From positions 1-64,000 of the forward strand of contig OENT01000667.1 in NCBI GenBank assembly GCA_900239685.1: a stretch of 64,000 bases of DNA, given 5' to 3'. Shown here in pieces: positions 11,946-25,600 of this stretch. This DNA comes from Rotaria macrura (lineage: Eukaryota; Rotifera; Eurotatoria; Philodinida; Philodinidae). Each line of letters starts with the position of its first letter. Positions within the stretch are counted from its first letter, which is position 1. The notes under the pieces are model-generated. The model ran no database searches. It was not told where the DNA came from and saw nothing but the letters and a program-made list of their open reading frames with translations. Both the position numbers and the translations under genes were made by a program.

Positions 11946-12604
11946 TCATATGAATCGAAGAATTTCTCGAAGCGTTGGGGATATATTGACCCCGGATAAT
12001 TTCCATTTTAATGAAGAAAAATCAAGTATTTCTAAAATATCCTTTTGCAATCGTGTATCCGTATAATCAGAGAACCTAGAAGAAAACTTTATTAATAATT
12101 TTTATGCCAATACTAATCTATAGGGAGCTTACCTGAAAAATTTAAATAAATATCTTTCTGAAAATGCTGTCATGCCAATAAATTGTGGTAGCGTTATTTT
12201 TGTGTTCGATGGCAAATCAAATAAGACAATCACTTGTCGTAAGAGTCGATTGTCTATAGTACCCATGTATGTATCGGATAGTGCATCTAGAAGAACCTAT
12301 TGAATCTTCATATGTTTATCATATATGAATAATAATATTTAAAAAAGTGTTGATCTATTACCTCCATGTTTAATTCAGCTTCAGTCCCTTTATACTTGTC
12401 AAAAATACGTTTATAAATTACATATCGACGATGATTAACTAGGCAATATTTTTCTAAATATTCTTTTGGTGTAATTGCTAAATAAATCAATTGAGTATAT
12501 TGTTTAGATATCGTTTCATCAACGAAACATTACTTTCAAAGACTTTAACATCGAAAGGTATCCAGAATCGACTTGCTTTTTGCGATAGAATGACATCGCT
12601 CGAA
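11946..12604 (-). CDS. Unrecognised helical protein, 5'-incomplete, at least four exons
   Basis: Exons 12604-12534, 12477-12362, 12296-12133 and 12075-11946 (stop) join in phase through introns of 56, 65 and 57 nt, giving about 160 residues. Readable segments include KASRFWIPFDVKVFE, ITPKEYLEKYCLVNHRRY, LLDALSDTYMGTIDNRLLRQ, LPQFIGMTAFSERYLFKFF and the C-terminus LSGVNISPTLREILRFI. The spacing of hydrophobic and acidic residues in the middle (ALSDTYMGTIDN, then LPQFIGMTAF) resembles a degenerate EF-hand pair, but a complete calcium loop is not present. I do not recognise the family. The first exon is missing: the frame needs an upstream exon ending in phase 2, and the nearby short frame starting MSAMHNIHDH (about 12740) does not splice in cleanly. 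Confidence 0.65.
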
Positions 12605-15600
12605 CTTGTAAAAGAATAAAATGTCGTCTATTGTGTCAAACGAAAACAATCGATATATATATATTCGAGCAAATTATCTTCAAAACAGACTTCGTTATTT
12701 TTCGTTGACGGATGATCGTGGATGTTGTGCATTGCTGACATGTTTCACAATTTAATGAACGTTCCGTTAAATCTTTCAATTATACGATTTCAATACATAA
12801 GCTTGTATTACTCTAGACAAGCGTAAAAATAACCATCGAGTAGAATACTTATTGCCGTCTTCCTTTGTTTTGTAGTTATATGTTCGATAGTAAGTGATTC
12901 AAGAATTCTAATAAGAAATTCATACCATATTGAATAGAGTAAATACTTGAACATACTCGATTTTTCTAGTGATAATTTAACTTGTTTGAATGATGTGAAA
13001 GAAAACTATGATGTTTTTCTTCGAAAATCAACAAATTTTCTTGGTAAAATATTTACATTGGAAAAAATCATTGTGTGAAAATCAGCACGTTCATTATGTT
13101 CAATATTTATCTTTTTAAACTGAGTTTTTCATGACTCGTTTTAATTATCGATTTTATGAACAGTAACATCATCCATCAATAACATACACAGTAGCGAGCA
13201 TCTTTCGTTCTCGAATAAACCTTCGATATACTGCACAGAATTTCTATGACTTTTACTTATGATATTTATTCATTCAATGAACAGAGATCATTTTGAATGT
13301 TCATCCTAGAAATGTTGAAACAATTCTACAAGTAGAAAATTGCAGGTCTATACATTTTACTATACATACGAATTGATAACAATACTATTGCGTACTATGT
13401 TTTCAATTTTCTGATGAAATTCACTATGGAAATTGCTCGACAGTCTTCTGTTTTCATACATGAATGATTGACATTCATCAGATTATCAGCTAAGCAGTGG
13501 CTCAGAATGAATATCGCCTTCGGTACTATTTGAATATTTTGCTTGAAATTTTGTAGAGCTATTCGAATTTATTTTCCAACAATCGTCCGTGTAATTTTCT
13601 ACAAAACTTCGCGAGCAGAACAGTACCAACAAATAAACATAGAATTTTGTGTCGGCAACATTCTAATGCTACCCAATGGCACATTTTCAATGCACATATA
13701 TTTTCATATCATCGATTTTAAGTCAATCCTTTAGAATTATTTAAAGAGATTCGATAGGTTCTTATTTTTTAGCGCATGAAAAACTCTGTTGATTCGAGGA
13801 AAACCTCTTTTGATCACCTAAATTACTTGTAATCGAACAAAACCTTTTCTTTGTTCTCCTCTATTCATGTTCTGAACATTCTCCATTAAGATTCATTGCA
13901 ACGTTTATTTTTTTTCATCATACATGGACAATGATTATATATACAAGTTTATTACTAGAACGTTAAAGGTAAACATTTTCTCTACTAAACTGCAACAGAC
14001 AGAACGTTTTTAAATGTTTTTCTGCAATTCTAGAGGTGCATGACAAGAAAAATTCATTATTCGAACGCATGTTTTATAGACACCTGATCTTCAAAACCTC
14101 ACCATCATATTTGCACATCTTCTATCAAGTTCTGTTACACAGACTACATCCGAAAACAGAAAAATTGTATTACAATTAAGTATTATTCCTGATTTTCTCG
14201 AGCTAATGAAATTATGCATGTTCTAGAGGTACACTATTTCAAAAAATTATAATCGTTTTGATTGAATCTGATTTCATCATCATTCGTTAAAACAGTTTGT
14301 TTCATTAGATTCGGTAGAAAATCGCACGGACAATCGTTGGGAAAACCAATTCACGGATCTCTATCAAAATTCAACAATCAATGAACGTGACATTTATTCT
14401 GGGCCAATCTTTAAATTATAATCCGATGAACTTCTGCAATTCATGGATGAACACTGAGCGTTGTATTAAAATTACACGCAAATAGACAACGACCTACAAT
14501 AAAAACTTCTATTGTGACACATCGAAATCGGCAACGTGTTGATCAAACAACGAAGTAATTGTCAACTCAATTTGTTTTCTTTTTGTATACTAGAATTTCA
14601 GTTTCTAAGAATTCATTTTGTATGTTGAAACACTTCTATTTCTTGGTTGTATTGAACAAAAAGATTGATGCCAAACGAATAGAATGGTATCTTAACATAA
14701 ATCCTAGAAAGTTTTGCATCTGCTAAACTTAAGCTGCGCATTTTTCAAATTGGGCTTGCGCTATTTTGCAAAGAAAGGCAGCTTCCTTCGTTTTCAGTAG
14801 AAAAAAATCTGAAATTCTCACTTTTCACTGATATATATATACATTTATCCTCATCAAAGATTATACTCAGAGCCGCATATGTTACACTAATTAATTAAGA
14901 TATACATATTCGTTAGTGTACAATTCTTAAAGCTGTTTCCTACAGAGGATCAATTGTTGAACTAATACCTGACTTGACGGTTGTATTTTTAAACGATGTG
15001 TACCTTTCAATTACTTACCATTGTCAATTTCATTCCAGCTTACAAAATTCTGCTTTTAATGTTAAATTGTAAAAATTAAATTGCGATAAAAACCCTTTCG
15101 CTTGAACACATTTGACACATTAAGGCTGCTTTTTGAATCATTAAACGAAAACATTAGCTTCAATGTATACGAACGACCTCCTTTTTTTTCTATATTTTCA
15201 TAGTTCTATTGTAAATGCTTGTCTTTATCTTATGAAAGCTACATAGAAAGACGTAGAGATTTACATAGATTGTCGTAAAAAAGTATTTTGATGTTCAACC
15301 AGATTATTTGCAAAAGCTTCTCCTATGCATCGTTTAACTGCTATTTTTTTAGTCTTTTCACTCTTTTATTAGAGTAAATATTCAACGGAGTAATCTTGAT
15401 GGGACACGACAAAATCTATTCAAAATATGAAATCGACAATCTTATGGAATAGTGAATGCTTGATTGGCTTTCGTGTTAATCAAAATTTTAGAAACTAACT
15501 ACTGAGTATCAAGGAAAGATTTGATAATTTTCTAAGAATGTCTTTCACAGTATTTTACACCGAAGATAATCTTTGCTTCTACTGACAGATCCTGCACTTC

Positions 15601-18600
15601 TAGTACGATAAGCCCGTTCAGCAAATCGATACATCTCGACATCGTCCGAGATCATGGATCATCAATATTCCCATTGTTTTAAAAAAGTTGAAAATTGTAG
15701 ATTATCTGATCAGACTTCATGAGACGTTCAATACTCGAACTTTGGCTATGTAGTTTTAGATTCGGAGCTTTTGAAAACTATCGAATCTGATGTGTGGATT
15801 CCATGAAAATTTCGACGCTTTGGTTCAGACAAGGATCCTGCAGTACATTTAACAGCATTCTAATAGATTTCAAGAACCTGTATGAAAAGTGATCTCTACA
15901 TAGTTCTTGTATCCTATCCGATCTGATCTTCTCCAATTACATGCAATCTATTCCGATGGAATCTTCTGAATTTCTCCCGCACTGTGTCTTTCGTTTCAGC
16001 TAATGACTTATTTTTCGGCGACTCGTTATCGAGTCATGATAATTTGACATTTTGTCTCAATTACTCGTTGGCACGTTCTAAAAACCCATTCAAAAAATCA
16101 TCAGTTTCATGATTTTACTGATTACACAGTACGCGAATCTCGAAAAACTCTCATGAGACCAACGACGAAAGAGCATTAGGATAGAAGAACTTTACCTGAA
16201 TCAATCGTATTTCTCCGAGATGCATTTGATTTTAGCCATCGATGATCATCATCCTTTTGCATCCAAGTTGTAGAAAAAATCGAAAAACTTCGTATGATAA
16301 GATGTTTAAAAGATCTAAATCATATCCAATCGGATATTTTTACAATGGAATCGAATCCAGTAGAAATCTTATTGAGAATCAGATGATCGGACTATTTAAG
16401 AATCTTTGATGCTCGTCATTTGATTTCATCAGAATTATGACATTGATTAATTGCTACTCTTGGTATTTAACGTTCGGAAGTCGCTGGTAACGAAGTCTAT
16501 CATATTCATAGGGCTCTGGACACATTTAAAAATAGGCGTCCGTAAATCGTTTTTCAGAATTACTCAAGACGAATTGCACAGAGCAGCGACCTTTACTTGC
16601 GTTTGTCATCGATAGACAGTCCCTATGTGTTGTGTACTTTTGGTCTATTCTTCATTGGAGATCATCACTGATCAGAGAACTATACAGTTAAGATTTATAT
16701 TAGTATATTTCAAAGTACAAGTAATCCATATTTGCTTACGCTTTCAAAATTTATATATAAGTTTGCGATTCATGCTCTTATTTCCTGTCCATTTGTGCGA
16801 GTTTCAAATCATGCTATAACATTTTAAAAAACGACACTTACCAGCAATTCATCTGTATTTACTGACAAATGTAAATACCTCATATACATTTAGAAGAATT
16901 TCTTTTTAAAATTTGATCCTAGGTCTCAAGCATTTAGAAATCTAGATGTGTTATTTCTTTCTTGAAATTTCATCGAATCGAGCAGCGGTTAATATTTCTT
17001 TTCTCAAACAACCTATTATGAAATTCTACAAGGCAAAGCATCATTCGTGCAAAGTAGTCGGTCTTAATCAAGAAATTCAATAATGGGTCACAGATTCTCT
17101 TCGTTAAAAGTTCGACAACAGTCCCTTCCTTCTTCTTTGCGCTGAGAATTAAAAATTTAATCATGATCAAAAAAGATCAATGTCAAAGAAAGATTATAAG
17201 AAAAAAAGAACCAAATAATTGGAAAAGTGAGAAGCGTCGCTTTCTAATGATATTCATGCAATACTTAAACAGTTCAAAGTAATATTACTCTTCTTTCGAC
17301 AGTCGAATTCTGCTAAGAAGTTTTGATGAGAGGAAAAAACTCTTAACAAAGTCATGGAACATTCAAAACCAGAAATCTTCTATTTTCAATTAAAAACATT
17401 TCAAACTTCATCTCATGTTCAAGCTAACTTTCCGTCGTTCTTGTGACCTAATGCTCAAGTTACGTACAAGTTAAAAACATGTCAACTAAATAAGAATCGT
17501 GAACATGAATGAATAAAATCTTGTTTTAATATTCACTTAAGTTGTGTACTTACTCTTTAATATCGCATGCTACGAATGTAAGCGAATACGACGGTTTTCT
17601 GTAGTTAGAAATATCGAAAGAGGAAATATGTCGAAAAACTAACTTCGACATGAAAAAATGTAAAAATTAGAAAATAAATGAATGGTAATTCTAAAAACGA
17701 ATAGTTCATGTTTTGTTTTTCTATTGTTCTACTAGCCGAGATTTACTCCTTTCTATTAATAATATTTTGATCGGTAGAACTGCTGCATTGCCAAAGGAAA
17801 TGACTCGTACATTATTCCCACAGCTATTTCATTAAGGAATTCACAAAAATAAAGATCTCTGTTAATTGAAAATGAATATATTTTCAAATTAAATATAATA
17901 TCTACTGAAAATAATGAAAATGTACATTTACTAGTTTTTCAAATGAAATTCATACCGATTTCTATGATAAACAAACTGAAATAATGGATGATCATAGTCA
18001 TTCTCGAGAGAAATAAAATATTGAAGTTTGTCAATGTCGTGAAACAGTTAAAACAACGAGTAATTAATGAAGCAACACTTATTCTACGTACTTATTATGA
18101 TGAAGAATGTGCGAAAGTAATATTATCAAGGGCAATACTTCATGTCTTGACTTATGTTTTATTTCTACTACCAGATGTTAATATTGACGTACATAGTTAA
18201 GTATCTCTCTCTCTCTTATCAGAATTTGCTAGAACACTTTCCGATCATTTTTCACATCAGCATAGTCGTTTTCGAGACATTTTCTACGGCCAAACAATGC
18301 AACTGTGGACACATTTATCGAGTTTGATCAATTGAATTGATCTACGCTTTATTGTGTAATTTCAAAACGATCCCTGTCAGTCGTTTCGTAACCAGAATTT
18401 TATTGACGAGTCAAATCTGACCAGACAGGGATAGGATACAATGTCGGATTCATTCGGCATAGACCTAGACACCAAGTAAATTCTTCGTGTCGTGTTTTGT
18501 GCTATAGAAAAAAATGAATAAGTAACTAATTCATTTAGAATCAATCTAACCAAATGACATGGGATTGTCATATGATACTTGAATCGATATGAAGTTATCA

Positions 18601-19341
18601 CAAATGATGAAGCTCGATCGATAATATTTTATATTAGTAACTTAGAATATAGATAGAGTAACGGTTTCGTAGTGTCTGCTTTTTGAACAATGCAATTCAG
18701 ATGCCGTCACTACGCGCATAAAAAAGAAGAATTTACAAAAAAAAATCACCTAATAAATCATTTTGTGCTCAAGTTCAAGAACAAAATTTCAACATCACTC
18801 AATCCTAGCTCCCACGCTCCATCCTCAAAAAAGCTGATTTTCATTGAAAATTGAGTTGAAGGTATAGGAGAACAGTCCGAAGTCTGGTCTGCCCAAAGAA
18901 ATGTAATTCTTTTAGCGAGTATGTCGTTTTTTACAGTCATTTTTTATCGATTTTCCTGACTGTCTATTTGAAGAATATGCTTTTTAAAAGCAACTTGAAA
19001 AGTATTTTTCAAATTTTCTCCTTGTATGCATATCCGATCCGTTTAGCTAGAATTCTCTTTCTTTAGTCGATCTGTATATTTTGTATTTTTTCTTGAAAAT
19101 ACGTACGAAGATAAATGTCTATCAGAGTCAGTCTTTTTATGAAGCTCTTTTTAATGATATGTACAAACACTGATATAAATAGAGCTTCATACGGAGAGAA
19201 TTTTTCGAATAACGGAACTTGTGATTCCATTAATCTAGTAAAAGAACAAAGTATTCAAAAGCGACTAGTTTGTACATCACCGCATGTTCTTTCAAACACT
19301 AAAAAGTACATATGTGGACATCAAAGTTTGATTTGGCAAGC
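12605..19341. other. 6.7-kb gene-poor stretch
   Basis: I found no coding chain with consistent splice sites on either strand. Scattered open frames of 60-74 codons (13543-13734, 16625-16819, 16970-17170, 17988-18200, 18377-18601, 18758-18940, and part of 19115-19417) show no motifs. The unplaced first exon of the gene ending at 11946 should lie near the start of this stretch. A decayed transposon could be present, but no ends are recognised. Confidence 0.4.
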
Positions 19342-19432
19342 AAACTATTATCCATTTCAGAAAAGAAGGCGGGTGGATACAGCTATAATAGCTGTATCCA
19401 CCCGCCTTCTTTTCTGAAATGGGTAATAGTTT
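19342..19432. repeat. 91-bp near-perfect palindrome
   Basis: Arms 19342-19386 and 19388-19432 are 45 bp each. They are complementary with one mismatch and a single unpaired base between them. The inner 26 bp of each arm (GAAGGCGGGTGGATACAGC core) are GC-rich against AT-rich surroundings. It lies 264-354 bp beyond the stop of the semaphorin gene, so it may be in that gene's 3' UTR, where it would form a very stable hairpin. No target-site duplication is evident. Confidence 0.95.
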
Positions 19433-19695
19433 TGACATTTTTCTATTTTTTTTTAAATACTTCTTTAATAATGTTTTGAACACATGTTCATCAACAGAAT
19501 TCATCAAGGAGAACCCGCCTAGAAAAACCATGTCGAAGAATGCCTTTAAATAATAATCTACGCATTTGTCTATTATACTCTAAACCAAAAAGAAAAATGA
19601 CAGATTGAACAATGACACAGAGAACTGGACTAGCCAGATAGTACAATATCACAGATAATTCTTTTAAAGCACAATGAGTGAATAATCAAAGAAAA

Positions 19696-22600
19696 TTAGA
19701 TATCATCAGCATCGAGATTTGTTTTCATCGATGACATCATTGATGTTCTCTTCAATGTTGCTAATGGTGGTAGGGGAGGCATATCTCTTGGATTAATATA
19801 CATGTTAAATGTTTTTGTTGGAATATCTTTAAGATAACTATTAGTTGTTGTCGGTGATAATAGGGATGAATCGAAATTTCGAAATTTATTCTGATTATTA
19901 TTCGTATTGGATAATGTTGTAAATGTATCAGAGTCCATTGCTGTGTGTGGACTAGATGATGAATTCGACGTTGATCCTTGAAAATAGTCATGATCATCTC
20001 TCGAATGAAACTTTTCTGCACGTCGATAACGAGGACAACATATTACATATATACAAATGATCAACAGGCAGCCAAATAAAAATGATATACAGCTAATTAA
20101 AATAATATGAAGAAAATTAAAACGATATTCATCGATGTGTTGTAATAATAATGGACATAAACAGGAGCGTTCTTCGTGTGATGGACCTAGACATGAAGTT
20201 GTCAAACATGTACGAGTACGAGTTTTTTTTGACTGCGATCGAATCGATGAACACGGTGAACATTCAGACCAATCGGTCCAACAAGACCAATTGCTTTTTA
20301 TTTGTGATGAACACGATAAACAGTCACGTCTTTCAATATCGTTACCAATGCAATGACTACCGAAACAAGTACGACGACGAGTTTGTGTCGAACCAAGAAT
20401 AGAACAAGATGGATAACATGCTGCCAAATACAACAAAGAGAGAAAAAAATCACTGTCTAATATTATGATCGTCAATAAATTATTCTACACATACCACTCC
20501 AATCAGACCATGATGACCAATGATCGAACGAATCTAAACATCGAAAAATTCATACATCGAATTTTCTTTGAACTAGAATGTTACTAATCCTTATTCTAGT
20601 TTGAGAGAAGCCAAATAATTTTTCAAGCACATGTCGAGTAGAAAACCAAATAAATGCGAAGAAATGAAAAATCATTAAAAGCTCTATTTTAACATTTCTA
20701 AAGGCTCAAACATATTGTGAGACTAGAGTTACTATGAACGAGAAGTTACTGTTAAGTGATTTGGTTACACAATATTGAACTTCTAAAATTGTATTGCTTC
20801 GCGGTCGCGGCCCTAAGAAGTACTTTATGTCCTCACATCTAGGAATCAGTTAACTAAAATCTAGTATCAATCTAATGACACTAACATGACCAAATACAAT
20901 TTATGTAGAGTTCGTTGAGTCCGAATCCTGCCCAGCAGGTCATGAATCCAAGACTTCAAAAAGACATACGATTGTTTCAACTATGCTTGGTCGAGCAAAA
21001 CAAATGTTTTGGAATGATGATCGTTTCCTGAGTTTTGATTTGAAACCCATTTAATTGTTTCCCTTTGAAGATTATTTTAAAATATTCGTAGTTACTATAA
21101 TGACGATTTATGTTTCAGAATTCATAATGCGATTTTATGCAAAACATTTTCATTGCTTGAATTCTAGAAAACCATCAACAGCAATACCATAGACTAATAT
21201 TCAACTGACTAATTATGCATGTAAAAGTCTTTTAGGAAAAATTTGACAGTAGTAAATCGGCCAAATGGAAGGCTTTTTAATCATGCAAATGACTTTTCAG
21301 GTTCAATCAGTATGCTGGAATCAATTATTTATTCTGAGGCTATCAAATTCTTATTTGGTCTCCTTTTCTATCCAGTATTCATAGGTAGTTTGCCTGGTCA
21401 TATAAGAAAAGTCATAGTTGATCATTAGATTCTTTTTCTATCATGAAATTTGGCGAACTCCAAATACTAATTGATGACAATGAATAATTTAGTCAATAAA
21501 ATAATTCATAGCTATAGTTTCACAGTAAGACTTTTGATAGTCACAAGTGTTTTGCTAGAAAATGTTACACGTCTCATACGAAAACTTATTCAAGATAACT
21601 TCTACCGAATTAGTATGAGATGAGAATCGTAGATTAGCCGATTTTAAAATGAATCAGTGAAGACTTGAGTATTTCTTCTATGATCATATTTCACAAGTCA
21701 AAATTTACCTGTTTGTTGGCAATCGTCCTCTTTAGTTTTACACACTCGATAAACAGTTTTATCTGAATTGATATCTAATGAATGTTGATCAGATGGCCCA
21801 GATGCTGTACAAACAAATCGAGTGCGTGTTTCAATTATCATATCATCACTATCCCATCGATCTTTCGATATAAGCCGTGTCCAATTACTCCAGATTGTCA
21901 CTGGTTGTACTACATTTATAAAAAGAAACATTCAATAAATAACGTTCCATGTCCTCTTTTTTCAATCACTAAAACATACTTGGACAAGGTAATTCATTGC
22001 AAAGACGTATTTCGTCTAAGCATTCGTTGCATGTTTCATCGTTTCGTAAACATGTTCGTCTTCGTTTTTGTATTCCACCGCCACATGATTTCGAACAGAC
22101 ATCCCATTCTATACAATAAAATATAAAACGATTGTTCTCGAGTAAAAATTGTTCGTGTATCTTCTTTGAAAAATAGAAGACCGTAGTATAAATATTCTAA
22201 TCTCATGATGTATCCATTACGTATGTTGCTTCTCTCTATGATCACCGTCTATCATCTTTGACAGCCTGAATACAATATTTTCATTCATTAGAATTTCTGC
22301 CACGATACGATTTTGAATATTTGTAAATTCAGCGTCGTTTTTTCACTGCTAAAGAATAGAGTACTATGAACTGCGGATAGGCTTTTGATACTCTTATTAA
22401 GAGAATGCGATGCATATTTTGATTGCTGTATCGCATAGATCTAGAAAAGGATGTCTGTACGATAATGAATTTCTTTGATCCACAAGAGTTTTACGAATTA
22501 TAATGGTGATGAGTCAGTCTATGTTTTTAAATGAAGTTGCGTTTTTTCAGATGTCTTTAACATCTACCAGAAACCGAATCTAACTAAACTTTACTGGTTC

Positions 22601-25600
22601 GATTTCATTTCCATTTGTATTGATCATCCTGCAAACATGTCGCACTCAGTTCTGTTTAATTCATTTTGCGGCTCTGATGAAAAACAATCGATCGAACGTT
22701 GTCTACTCGCCACACAAAGCATCACTGTTTCATCGATAAAAAAGATGATAGTGCAATCGCTCGCTGTCGAAAACTTCTTGGGGCTCGCTTTCATTCGATA
22801 TCCTTGTTCGAGAAATTGTTCCCGTTCGGTTCGTTCTCGATCTGTGTCATCGATCTCAGTTAGTTGAACAAATACTAGTGAAAAATAATTCGGTAAGAAT
22901 AGATGAACACTAACGATTCCGTTTTATAAGAAAAAGACGGATCGTGGAGAATCTTTTGAATTCCTGTGGATTTTATAGATCATAGGAGAAGGTTAGCAGT
23001 GACTGTAGAAATGCATCTGTACTCTTTCGTTCATATCTTACTGTCGCTGAAAGCTCACAGGTATTTACACGTACATTTACTTCTTTCAAGAATATCTGAT
23101 CGTTTATTTGATAAAAACATCATATTTACCGCTCCAAATACTTAATTTTGCATTTTCACTTGAACAAATGATTTCCGGACATTGTTCTTCTTCACGTTCA
23201 GATCCAATACATAATCGACCATTATTTTTCGGTTTAGGATTCGTACAAGTTCGTGTTCTCGATCGAAATAGTTTGCCACATGTTTGTGGACACGTACTCC
23301 ATGCACTCCAGGTTGACCAATCACCATGAACTATTCGAGAAGAAAAACAACAAATCGATGCTTCAAAGAAAAACAAAAGCCGATTTAATCATTTTAGCTG
23401 TCGATTAACCTTCACATTGACTTATTTCAATATGATTTCCTTGACAAAATTTCCCATCGAATTGAGGTTTCGGCTCCGTACATGATCTTGTACGACATTG
23501 ACATTTTTCTCCTGTGTCTTGTTGACATACAAACCACAATGACCAAGATGTCCAACCACCATCGACTAGAGCAAAACATTTGACGAAATATAAAATACAA
23601 ATAAAGTACAATGGAAATTCTTACTTGTTGTATTTAGAATAGGACACGATAATAATGGCCGAGCAATCTTCCACGATGAATTGCTTGAAAAAGTGCATCG
23701 TTGATGATAAGTATCCCATGTACAGTATGGATCCATTGAGGCAGAACATAGTTGACTAGTAAGAAATCGATTACAACGTGCAACAGATATTTTTAATACA
23801 GATATTGATGTCGTGATTATTATTTCTCTCTAATAGAAAAATAAAAGAATTTGATTCGATTTGAAAGAAGAAACAATGAAATCTTTTGTTCGTTTACTGT
23901 TTTTGAAATAAACTCTGCCTTATTCACTTTCCAATTATTTGATGCAATCATTCTTGGTTTCAATTCGATTTGTTCGATTAAACATAATTTTTTATCGTTT
24001 TCATCGGTTATTAAAGAATATTTTCGTAACCATAAACCATCCAAAGTAATAACGAAGAAAATGGTCACATCATTTAACTGATCAACTAATAAATGACCGA
24101 TACGAATATCATCTAATACGAGAGCATTGAATGATGATTGCAGAACACCTGATCGAAGTGCACGTCCTGATGAACTAGATGACATTTCATTCGATCTACC
24201 GGATTCACACTAAAATTTTGAAAATCAAAAAACATCTCTTTCATAGATAACGTTTTCCATGCGGGATTTTGTTCTTCCAGTTTTATTGCAACTTTCGTAG
24301 TTCAACACGACCTCATCGGTCGGCAAAGATAATGTACGAAATCAGAAATATGAAAATCATTTATTAGTTTCAAAAGTGTGAAACTGCTCATCAGTCTGAA
24401 ATGAGATCGATTGAATAATCTTGATTGGGTAATGCGTGAACTTGAAAGAATCACATTATTCTCTACGAAAACATCGATAAAAGGATGTTAAAGATGAAGA
24501 AGTAAAGTACATTTTGTCGCAATCCAATAGTCTTGTGGTTATGTATTTGCAGATCGAAGCATAAAGAGACCACTTGATAAGTCCATTTAAATCACCTTCA
24601 AAATTGTACTCATTTGCTTCTCAACGTGTTGCTATAACAACATGTTAAGTCCCGGATGGAAAAGTTGATTGTCTACTATGATAGCTAGGGCTGTCAATGG
24701 TTACACTTTCGATTTGTTCACTATCATATACTTGGGCTCAACTTGTTTCTAATACTACTTTTACTGTTCATTCTTTAGCAGCACAGTAGTCATGATGTTT
24801 AATCAGTGAACTCATTCAATGAACTTTTCCATTTACGTTGACTTCTTTTTCTCGTCTCTACGATACCCGATTTCAAGATGAGTGTGTTGAAAAGAAAACA
24901 CGGAATAATGGAAAACAACATGTACATCAAAACTATGAAAATTGTTATTGATATGAACGAAATATGAGGAAGTTCATTTACTCTGGCTTGTTATAATGAG
25001 TTGTTTTCAGAGATTGTCGATGATGCATGCTGGAAATAATACTGCTAAAAGGCTTTTGCTTTTACTTCTATTGAATCGAATTAGTGATGCCTAAGAGAAT
25101 TACACTGACAGTTGGATCCAATTGAATTGTATATGAATTCCTTTGAAACGGAAGAAATTCTGTCGGAATTTACGGGAATCTAATTAACGACTCACACTAA
25201 ACTTCACTGTTGGCATAAAATCGTTATTCGGACTTGATTTATTCATTTGAATGAGAGTATACACAGTTCAAATCTTTAAAAATCTTCAATTTTCATCTTA
25301 TTTTCCGATGAGACAGTAAAGGTAACGGTGAAGTCAGAGAATACATTACAAATATATACAATTATGAATAGTTCACTAACAGTGCTATTCTCTCACGCTG
25401 AAAAAAAACACCAATTAGAACTGAATGTAACGATGCTTCAATGTACATTGTTGTTTCTGGTTGCTAGCGATGGTATTAGATTATTGGTTTATCTATGTTT
25501 CTAGGATTTTCATAACACAATAGTGATGCGGAGCGTGAGAAGAGAGCGAATGGCCATTGTTTTTCTAAGATGAAGATAGATATTGATGGGTGCTTAACCA

